From Streblospio benedicti (Eukaryota > Annelida > Polychaeta > Spionida > Spionidae), in the NCBI GenBank assembly GCA_019095985.1, contig CM032660.1, forward strand, positions 32,367,149-32,431,148: a stretch of DNA of 64,000 nucleotides, given 5' to 3'. The notes beneath the pieces are model-generated. The model saw nothing but the letters and a program-made list of their open reading frames with translations. It was not told the origin of the DNA and searched no databases. Shown in pieces: positions 39,001 to 51,000 of this stretch. Numbering within the stretch: the stretch's first letter is position 1; every line of letters begins with the position of its first letter. Made by a program: the position numbers and the translations under genes.

Positions 39001-42000
39001 AATGCACTCAAAGATAAAACATACTTAAGACACTTAAATGGATAATCAATATTTGATAAACAATAGGATATAACACAAGCGGCGATAACTTGACATGCCG
39101 GTAACATCGTCGTCCCCCTGTTGCAGGACCACGTGAGCGTTCTACGTCACTCCGGTCAGCACTGGTCCATGAATGTGGACAGCATCTACTTCGAGTGTCC
39201 GCTCGGCCACCGCTTGCTCATGGTCAATACCACATCACACAAGTGAGACATTCAAACCACCTTATAGTCAGTCTGGTGCGCCATATACCTTTTATACACA
39301 ATAAACATGGGCAACATCTACTACTTCCAGTGCCTCTGAGGTCATCGTTTAACTGTTCATGGTCAATGTCTGTAGGTACTAGATGAGATGCGCACAGTGT
39401 AATATGTGATCTTAAAAGCATCGATGATTTGCTGTAATACACCAGCTCAGTCAACCGCTCCATCATTACAAAATCATTCTTTGTCATATTCTAAGCAACT
39501 AACGGCCAAGAGCTACTGTTAGTGGATGATGTAAACATGATGCTATATTATAGGCTGATCTTTTAAAGGCACAAGCAAATGCTCTGTGGTCAAGCGTGTG
39601 TACCATAGTATATAAGCATCTATATGTTCAAGAGTTTGGAGACATTCTACAATGTGAGCAAATGGTACCATCAAACAGAAACATTGTATAACCTTCCAAA
39701 TACTACACACATCCTTTATCCTACCTATGCATGCCTCATCTCCCCAGAATCCAGTCCGAGGGTCTGATGAAGTCGCACAAACTGGACCAGCTGTACTACT
39801 ACTGCCAGACGTGCGGCAACAACCAGTACAGCACGGACCGTGGCTTTATCAACTACACCGTTCTCGACTCCACCACCGAGTACTTCACGCTGTTGATTAA
39901 CGGACGCAAGCCTTTCCAGGTACTGTGTGATTCTTGTGTGCTATAGATATAGCGTGTTCAGAGGCCACTACTACTGTCAATATTAACCACATCTTGTCCA
40001 GTAGAACCTCTCTATTAGGACCACCTTTGAGACCAGTGTTACTCTACACAGAGTTTCATGTCGGTAGATTGATGAAGGTTTTGACCGTGAAAAGAGGACT
40101 TCTTATAGAGGTGGTCTCAATAAGGTGGTCTTAATTGGCGGGTTCACTGTATGCAACTTGTGTGATACTAGTGTAGATGACCATACAATATGGTAAAATG
40201 GATTTGGTTAAATCGTGCCTTATTTGAGACATGATTACACCTTATATGCCATTACATTTGTCACATTAGCATGCTTGTTGAACACTCTTTCGTGTTGTGT
40301 TTTTATGGTGGAAATATCAAACAGACAGACTGTGAAATTTTCGCGGAACCCTGTAAAGATTCGAAAAGCCGTAGCCTCGAACTCACAATCTTCTGTTCTC
40401 ACCAGACCAGTCATATGGACAAATGACTCAGACCGTTAGGCTAACCTCCCCAGACGCTTATAGACGTGCTCAGACGTGTTCAGCCACGGTGTTAATAACA
40501 TACGGATTAGGCTTTGCAACACTTGTATGGTTCTATTTCTGTCTCATCCTCTATCATCTAGCCTTCATCCCCGAACACATCCCAGGCATTTGTGACACGT
40601 GCATGATATTAGTGTAACCTGGTCAGACACCATGCGCTGTTGCCGCTACTTTCTACAGACTCCCCCAACTTTCAACTTCTCGACGACTCGCAACCGCCTC
40701 CGGGTTTCGTGAAACCAACGGAGAGGGAGAGAGAGAGGGCGGGAGTTCCATATCCTTGTGATTCGGAGGCACACGCTTGGGCTCAAACTCGGAATTCTGC
40801 CTGGCACAGATCGTCAAATAGTCTTATAACAGCGACCGTGAGACCATTAGAACTCTCTAGCATGACCACTGGTCACCCCACACTGGCCCCATACACTTAA
40901 CTGCTTCCTGTGCGTTCTATCTGCGGGCGGTAGCCACCCTTCCCCTTTAACCACTTAACTTGATACCGGGGAACCCTACAAACATCATCTCACGATCTTC
41001 TGTTCTCACCAGCCCAGTCATATGCGTATGGACAAATGACTCAGACCGTTGGGCTAACCTCCCCAGACGCTTAGAGACGTGTTCAGACTTAGCCAGGTAG
41101 TTTATCACATACGGATTAGGCTTTGCCACACTTGCATGTTTCTATTTCTGTCTCATCCTCTTTCATCTAACCTTGATCCACGAACTTTTCCCAAGCATTT
41201 GTGACACGTGCATGGTACGAGTGTAACCTGGTCGGTCACCATGCGCTGCTGCCGCTACTTTTCTCCATCTTCATTCAAGGCAATACTGCTCAAAGAAAAA
41301 TGCCCATAATCATATGAACGGATATCCGATAACTGATGCTTTTATATTCAATGCTTGCGTCGCTTAATTCACCTGAAGCGAACGCACTTTGTTTTCTATG
41401 TTTGCTTCATTTGTATCTAACTATATGTTTATGTATGTCTCTAGAAAGCTACAATGTTTATAATTGAACAATTGCTGTACAAACTAAATCAACTATTAGA
41501 GACTTATCAGGTATGAGGCGACATCGAACTGATTAGTTTCTGCATAAATTCTTCAAATTGATGCAATGTCTGCATGTCTATTGACAATCATGCATGCACT
41601 GTCCAGTCGTGGCAATTTGTTAATTAAAATGAGTCAGTATCGTGCCAGCAACGCTGTGTTCTCTGAACACTTAAATCTAGTTGTCCATGAAAATTATCAC
41701 GTAACCATAGATACAGTGAACTTAATTATTGTTTGCTAAATGTGCTAATTAATAATGAGTATGTGTCGTGCAAGACGCCGTGTATTCTGCAGCTACATGC
41801 ACTTTACTACAGGTCATGTGAACCTGTCTTAATATGGTCTATTGGCGAGTCATTGTATGTTCATATAAAAGTTCCGAGAAAAAATACAGAACACTGACCC
41901 AATTCGGAATGTGATTATGATCGCAAAGTAATGATACATTATGAGCCAACCTTAAGATATCGTAGAGTGAAATCGTGTGCACACTTTACACCGTATGTAT

Positions 42001-45000
42001 TAACTTCTGTAACTTATTTTCATGTCTCGGTGTCCATTAACAGTAAGGGTCATCGTACAGTAATAATCTAACCCTGAAATCTTGTCAACACACTGACACA
42101 TCGTTGGGATTCAAGAAAAGTGCAATTAAGATGATAAAAATATGAGTGCGTGCGCATGCCATTTACTCCCACATGGCCATTGATCACTGCCATGTTGCTG
42201 GTAATGGAGAGTCTGTGTGGTGCCTGGCAGCGTTGATGAGCACACATTTGGTGCTTCCTAGTTGACACTTTAAAACGTGTCAACGTGACCCATAATTCAC
42301 AAGTGAATCTATTCCGCATTCAAGACAGCACCGGAACGTACATGTACATGTTTAATGAGTTGCTGATCGTCTACAAGATCATATTTCTAAGTTGTGTTGA
42401 AGCTATTGCGGAAAATGTCAAAAATGACTTTACGGAAGGCAGGATATAATGAACACAGAGCCAAACATAAATAAATCGAACCCTTATGAAGGTCACTGAG
42501 TATGTAAACATTGTACGAAGTCTCAACGTATTTTGACAGCAATATTGATACTATTGCATAACAGGTTGCAAGTGGATCTAAATTGGCTTTCTGGAAGGCA
42601 CACTTTAATTATATTAAATTGCATGCAAAGTGACTAAATTCGTATCACGTCGTAGCTCCCACATACCTACTGGCTTTGGAACATTTGGACAGACCAAAAG
42701 TCTACACGTTGTTACATCATTCAATTATGCAGAGAAGCTATTTCTTTAGTTGCAATTCTAAGATTACCAATTACCCGAAGGTTGCCGCCCTGAGACAAGG
42801 GTGATATCATATGTCTTGTGTTATATTTGCTTCAATATATCAGTGTCGCTAACTAGCAAGGAGAGACGCAGAACATAATTTGGTTACGTAACTTTGCAAT
42901 TACGTAGAAACGACCCTAGTCCAAACATCTTTTTTTTTTCTCTAAATATTTAGACATGCCGGGGCAAGTGCTGTATCCTTTCTAACAGAAATCGTCACTA
43001 TACAAATCGATACTGTCTAAAGATAAATCATGAGTGGGTTGGATAAGTTATTATTTATTATCAATCTATACGAATATTACATGTACATATACACTGTATC
43101 ATCATCAGACGTGTCCGACAATTTGGCAAAGATGCAGATAAATATATGTATACATATGTCAGTATAACACATTTATACTGTAACTCTCTTATGGCGTGGG
43201 GCATCATGTTGGAGAGTTTTCTGCGCATGTCTGACCTAGTTCTACAATAATAGAGTCTAATGCCAGACCTAATGCGTCTGAGCACCACTATATTTCCTTA
43301 GAATGATCCATTTTTACAACCATTCTTATCATGTCAGACTTGCTTTCATTTTAGCCGTATTTCTGAAGAAGACCAATACGTATATAGAGTGATTTAATAG
43401 CAAATTTCAAGTTTAAATGCATCTAGTTTATCAAGAGCAGAGAGGAAATCAATTTATGTAAATTTTCAGTCTTCACGCAGATGATGGATGTATACGTCCA
43501 ACTCCTCAACGGGACAACTAAAAAGAATGCAGGATTTTGTGTGGCTCGTTGAATGCATTTAATGAACAGCTTAGGGATTGATACTTTTTATCGTTATTAT
43601 ATCAAGCTAATAGTGAAGTTTGCTGTTTTCCTTTTCTCCAGTCACACTCGGTTCACTTTGCCTACGGCAATATCACTTGCCGCGCGTGCCCGTATGGAGG
43701 TGCGTGTGACACTTCGATCGCAGCGGTCGCCAACTTTTGGGGCTATAGGCACGATGGTACGGTCAGCTTCCAACACTGCCCGCAGGACTATTGCTGTTCA
43801 TCCACAGGTAAAGTAAAAATACTTTGAAGACCATCTTGGCTTGGCTTCAAGTGGTCTAAAAAGGGAGGTGACCTCTTAATGGAGGTTTGTGGGGTCTCTG
43901 CATGGTTGTTTGTGGGGTCTGTTTATGAAGGATTGTTACTGAAAAATGATCTTATTATATGCAAACGTGGCAACATCATGCTTATTGGTGTTATACTAAG
44001 TCTGGAACAAGAATATGTATCTTATAAAATATTTTGACCTCTTCATGAACGTGAAGTAAAATGCAGCTACTTATTTACACACCGAACAACTCACTGCCAT
44101 ACAAATTCTTATCTAACTATCTACCAAGTAGGAGGCCACTACATGTATGCCTACGGAGTAGTACAGACTACAGCCCACGCCCGTCTGTTGTCCCCACGTT
44201 AGAGGGTGGTTTTCATGAGACGTTTTACTCCGACTGCCTGTGCTTTCAGCGTGCCGTGAGATCGCCTCGTGCGCGCCTCACCGTCACGGGCGGCTGTGCG
44301 GCCAGTGCGCGGCCGGCTACTCCGAGGCCACCTTCTCCACCAACTGCGTGCCTGACCACACCTGCAGGGGGCACTTCTGGGTGGGTAACTTTAATAATTT
44401 TACCGTTGGCATTGGTCCTCTCTCGAATAGGGTTTGTGAAACGTAGCCAGTGCTCTATACAGAGAATCTCCACTCGTTGTCTGTCCGAAAATAACAAATA
44501 GGGGATGGAGGATGAGGAGAGGCATTGTTTTGTCATGTTCCGGGTCGTTTTATAGCAGACGTGTGTTAGGTTATGTCATGTTCACCAACATTTATTGAAG
44601 TGAGCTATAGAAGTATGGACTATAAGTTTTTAATACCATTGGGGTTGAATATCTATGTTACCCAACATCTATGCCCGGCGATTGCTGAAATGGTCGCTGA
44701 TCATAGAAGTTTTGCCTTTTTACCATATGTAGCTTTAGTGTACAATTCTTTGGGTGATACTTGTACAAATTGCTGGTTGATATAAAGTTAATCGTATCTA
44801 AATGCACTTTATTTGTATGTGAACTGTATGAATATCCCTGTTCATTCCTTGTAGGTCTACCCGTTCACCCTTGCCGTGGGCGTGGTATACGCCCTCTTCC
44901 TCGTCTTCCAGAAGGACATCCGCGACTTCGTGTTCGTGGGCGGCGCCAGCAGCACTGGGTGCTGGAAGCGCTATGTGTTAGTTCCGGCACGGAGGGTCGC

Positions 45001-48000
45001 ATACGCCTTGTTCGGGAGGAGCGGAGGAAAGACTAAAAGTGCACTGGAAAGCCACAAGAAGAATGGGGATGTTGGTGGTGTGAATCAGGGATGCTATGAG
45101 TTGGCCAATTGTAGTGACACCCCAGCTCAGATGGAGGGGACTGTGGACAGTAAGACTAGTGCTGATGCGTCCAATGGGGACTGTAATGTGCAGAAGGAGC
45201 CGGGCTTTCTCATCATACTGTTCTATTACTTCCAGGATGCTCTTCTATTACATATCGACACCGTCTATACAAAAACGGTGAGAGATGAAGCGTATTTACA
45301 CCATGTTACGAACATCATCTTGATTATATGGACTGAACGTGGAATGTTAATTCGATTAGATTCACAAGCTGTTTATATTCGCCCATAGATCATTTCTAAC
45401 TTCTTCTTTTAGCAGAACTGGGCAAAACGTTATGCAACAAACCAACAATCTTAGGCTGAGGTCAACAGCAAATTATAAAATCATGTAGTTAACAAGGTTT
45501 TCCATATACCAGCAATGATCTAAAAACAATTTAAAATGCCTTTCATAGTCATTATCTAGCAGACGGATACAGTATGCGTGTTACTTCCAGGTGAGCCGAA
45601 TGGAGAAGCAGATCAAGGACATCCTGATCGGGTTGTTCCGCTTCCGCTTCGACATCTTCACGTTCTTCGGGGACGTGTGCATGTTCCCTGGCCTCACGCC
45701 CGTCTACAAGACCTTCTTTAAGTCGCTCTTTGTGCCATATGTACTGCTGCTTTTTGGGGTGTTCTACCTCGTCTACCGATGGTGAGGACGATTTTACCCT
45801 ATGAAGCTATTTTGGAATATTCATACTTGTGCATTTAGCTAAAATTTCTTAATATAAGTGATGCGTTTTCGAACAGCTGCCTAGTGTGTTACTTTGAACA
45901 TGCCATTATCAACGTGATGGGGAAGTCACGCAAACTGCTGCTATGCAGGCTTTCTTCCTTGTTTACCCTATGGCAAGGACTCTATGCTACCGAGTCTAGG
46001 AGTCCTTCGTTATTCGTAAAATGTGCCTTCGATCACTAACCAAGTCGTAATCATTATGAATACGTAGCTCTGTGTGTACAAGGTTCAATGATGATGCAAG
46101 GCAACATACTTATACTTTGGTAAGTCCATAGGAAGATGGTCTTATTGATATGCAATACACACTACTCAACATTAAGAAATAAATGTGACCTATTGCAAAC
46201 ATTAATTTTAATGAAAACGAGATACCACCACTGGTATTACTGAACGATAACACGTCACAATATTGCTACTGATTTTGCTGCTGTCACCGAACCAAAACGT
46301 AACAGATGGTGAGTACAACTACCGGAAAAATAAAATTACGTCACACCTACCAAACCATTGTAGTTAACGTTCAGTTGGGAACCGTCATTCCTATAGTGAC
46401 CACAATAGCATTACTCTAACGACGTCAACCCATATTGTTGTGTTATTAAGGTGCCTGATGATCAACAAGCGCCACAAGCCGCCAGTCGAGCTGGTACCAC
46501 ACGGCGCTGCTGGGGAGACGCCGCAGACGGCACCGCGGAAATCTTCGCCGAACACGCCCATTGGTGGTAGGTTCAAAAGACGTGTTTTTGGGGGCTTTCT
46601 GTTTGATGCATCGTGTAATATGCAAACAGTCTTTAGTAATGCATATAAGTGTATTTTGTATGGTCGCAGCAGGATTTTGTATGCAATTGATTTTTAGAAG
46701 AGTCGCCATGTCCATTACTCGTCTGATGCGTACACGTATATAAAAATCTGAAATTTTGACTCAAAACGGGATCTCTTAATACTTAAATCTATCTAAACAC
46801 CTGTTATATGTGGATGCATACATAACAAACACATACATGTACGTCATACCTTCAAGAAATGCGGGAGCCCTTCATGCATAAATCCAAAGTCAGACAGTCT
46901 GCTATCTTGAATATCAAAGCGAGATGAGACGTAGCCGTATAACGCTTGTCAATTGTCATATTGTCGAGACTCATCCCCTCATGAACGCGAAATAACATCT
47001 TAGAAATGAAAATTCGTGACTGCAGGACCAGTGATTTGTGGTCTTTTATTTGTGGTTTAACATGCATTAACGGGGCAATTACTTATGCACTAGGCGGCGC
47101 TGGTTTCGGCGGCGGGGGCGGGGGTGGCATGTCGGCGGGGGCACGCCTGTCCTCGGGGTTCATCCTCGCCATGCTGTTCACCTACCAGAAGCTCGCCACC
47201 ACCACGTTCGACCTGCTCAACTGTGTGCCGGTCGGCAACGCCAGCGTTCTTTTTATAGACGGACACGAGGTAAAGTTTCCAGTTAATATCTTGAGCATTT
47301 AAAAAAAGAACCGACTTAATTGATGCAAGCTTGGAGGCCTAACTGAATTAATGCATAGGTACATGTGCATGTATCCACATAGTAAATGGGTACAGGGCAT
47401 GGGACCATTTGTGAAATCTATTATGTGTTTGGGGGACAGCGTCAATGTAATGTGTATAGACGAGCACAAGGTGAGGTTTTGCCATTGATGTTGGACTATC
47501 AGTTCTAAATCTAGAGAACGAGTGCTCTAGTGACAATATAAGTTGTTCACGGGACCAATATTCTTAACCTGGCACGTTCGAACTCGACTTTTGCAATGAT
47601 CGACTTACAACCACGCCACTACAGAAAAAACACAAACCCGAAGCCAATGGCCGATTTCATCCACATCCTTTTTCACTCCTTACTTCTGTCCCTATCATTA
47701 CAGGAAACTCCTTACAATGCATTGCATTACATTATATATGTATTACGTTATATGAAACGCAGGGACACATGCCAAGCAAAGGAGCGCAAATAGTAATATA
47801 AACAATGAGTGTGGAAAAAAAACTCTTCAGGACCCGCTGAAATTTGCCGTCTGGGATGCACGTGTACATGCTGAGAAAAAGTTCGTTTGACAACTCTGTG
47901 TTCTTCCAAAGATATTTTGGCTCTGACGAGACGATGCTCTTGTCAGACTCAAGCACGAAGCCAGCTCTATAAGACCAGTGTAGCGTGTATCCTGAACGGA

Positions 48001-51000
48001 CGTTCTGGGCTCTGTTGCAGGAGTGTTTCGCGCCGTGGCAGTACGGCGTGATGGCGTACGGAGTGAGCTGCATCCTGCCTTTCGCCGTGATCCTCATGGT
48101 GGGGCCACCGCTACTACTGCACAGGTGAGACGCCGGGTATTGGGCCCTGCTTCATATTGAAATGCGACTAGAGCACCAGTTTGTCCTTGTATTAGTACAG
48201 GGTATATATACGCTATATTCCGGTGACCGTTGTCAAAATGGCGTATCATCCTGCTAATCACAACGATTTACACGTATAAGGGCACTTGTCTGTTATACAG
48301 ATACTACCGGCCCCGTTTGTGCTGATAGTGTTAATGTCCATGGTGCCACACAATATCAATGAAGAACAAACTATGCCACCCATACAGAGTCTGCATTGTC
48401 ATGACTCATGGCTATATAACCATAATATAGAACATGATAATGGTAAACGGTGTAAATATAAATCAGTGAAACTGACGGTAGAGCGAATGTGTGTATCTCC
48501 TCAATTTCTAAACGTATAGTATTAATTAATAGCAGTTAGTTACCATGTAGAACCAAAAATCGCTATGCTGTCTTTATGAAGTGGCGACTGTGATATGTCG
48601 GAACATGCATATCCCCTGATACCACTGTGCGGCGAATATATCTCTTTAGTGGCGAGTTGTGTCATTCGTGCAGACACATTAATGACCTGGTATCACTTAG
48701 TGCACACATTACATGACCAATCACATGTCAGACGTAAATGTCGATGTCACGCAACCTCCTCATTATAGACAAAGCATCTCTTGAAAGCGATGCTGCTATT
48801 TTACCGAGCCCACATAACAACACCTAACACATACAAGAAATCGAGGAAATAAACACAAATATCATAGCTTAATAGTTCAGATGGATGAAACATTCAAAGC
48901 TAGATATGAAGTACATATACCGACCCCCCTGTAATGTTTACAAATACCAGATGCTCGCCTATCCCATATCTCTATCCCCCACCCCAACAAAATAATTCCA
49001 ATATTCTACATATTGTATCCCTTCTGATATCTGAGATACGTGCATCTTTCGTAATGGATAACTTGGATCCTGATATCCATGCTAGTCAAATTACTATGGC
49101 TTAAGAAAGGATGTCACTATTACTAGTCAGGGGTGGCTTTTAACAATGAGTACTGCACACGGTGCCTATTTCAACATATACTACCCCTAATGATAACTAT
49201 TCGCTATAGTATCTCCACTTCAGGTTGTAATCATGGGAGCAATAAGAAATGTGCAGTTGTTGTGAGTGAGAGTAGCCTAATTGTGTTATTCAAATATAGG
49301 AAAATTGGCAAGTGACAAGTGACTATGTTATGATGTTCCGAATCATCAATGGCTCTGTGATAAAATGATATGCATGTATCATTTTGACGTATAATTAAAA
49401 CAACGCACTTAGCACTTTCATAGATGAAATGGAAGACGTACGTTTTAAATGCAGAGTGTGGCTTCTATAATGCAATAACAGACCTACTGTAATCAGCTTT
49501 GTTTCTACTTATATTAAGTCTGACAAATAGTATAATGCCATGGCGTGTATGCCATTACATAAACAGTGCATCTCAGGTGGTAATGGATAACACAAATTTC
49601 AGGCATCTGCCATGGAGACCTGGAAACAAAACCTGTTCTTGAGATGTGTTTTTCTCCAGCAATGGATATGTTAAGAAATTCAAGTACAATTATGAAGGCA
49701 TAGCAAACTAGGAATGTAACGGCCCCTCCCTTTCACAATGATACCATGTATGGTATTAGGTTTTCAATGGTGTTGTGTAATATATGTAAATCCATGTAAT
49801 ACAAGTAGATTGCAATTTTGAAACCCTCAATTTGTCATATGGAAATTTCATGATTAATTCCACAAAAGACGGTATGTTTGAGCACACAGGCATGTGTTTA
49901 TTTCAAATATATATTTTCTACATGACAGTGACAAATTCTAGCCAGACCCATTAGTGGGGTACACATGGTGCACTTATAAATTTAAAATATCTACATGTAC
50001 TTTTACTTGCATTATCTGTTTATTATTTTAGTGGCTTATCATTCTGTGTATTCTTTTATGTGACTCCAGCAACCAAAAGGATATTTTACTCGCCGTCTTG
50101 GGAATCTAATAAATGACATAAAAGTGGGAATTTAAGTCTTTAAATCCATTGACATTTTCGTGAGGTTCAGTGTAAAAGCACTTGAAGACACAACTGTCCC
50201 TCTGCACAATCATTTACGTTATAAATAGGACGCATGACCACCATTTACAGGAAACTATAAATGACCTTTAAGAGAAAACAAAACAGGACAAAATGTCTGA
50301 GCATCTAAGACTACATGTATGAAGATCCTCTCTTGTCTTAATAAGACCAAAATAGGAAACCCGACATTGATTTAGAAAGCAGGGAAATTGGCTTTTTGAA
50401 AACATGAGGCTAAACTGTCGTCTGCGGGCATTAACTACCGTGTAAATGTCGTTTGCACAATACCACTCCTTGTTATCAGCTAATTTCCGTAAGTTCAGCC
50501 GCATTTCCCCAACATGGTAACATATAAGGTTAAGTGTACACACCCGTGTGCATGTATTTATCATAGTAACATGTTGTTAAAGCGTACATGTACATATATT
50601 CATGAGACTAATCGTGGAGGCTCCGGTTAGGTGCTTTTTGTATAGTTCAGATATTCGGCAGCTAACTGAACCTACCTTTAGGTAAATATGTTAAACGCTC
50701 AGTTCTGAAAAATGATAAGCACTGCCTGCTACATCGAGGTCGCTATAGACTTACTGGAATGATGCATATGGGCAACGATGGTAACATTGTGCTTGTTATT
50801 CATCGAGTATATACATTTGATTAGTTTAGAAGAAAATGTCATTCCCTAATATGCTACTCTCAAGTCCAAATGTGTGTGCAATGCAACCCATCCGTTTGAT
50901 TACTTAAACAAAGTGTGTGTGATGAGTGGAGGGCCTGGCACCCCACCCCTAGGATGGGGCTGCGCAACTAGCTTGATATACTACCGTGTAGAGGACAACC

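Noticed and set aside
48286-48519. Small open frame in the long intron
   Set aside because: No acceptor or donor in compatible phase and low coding bias.
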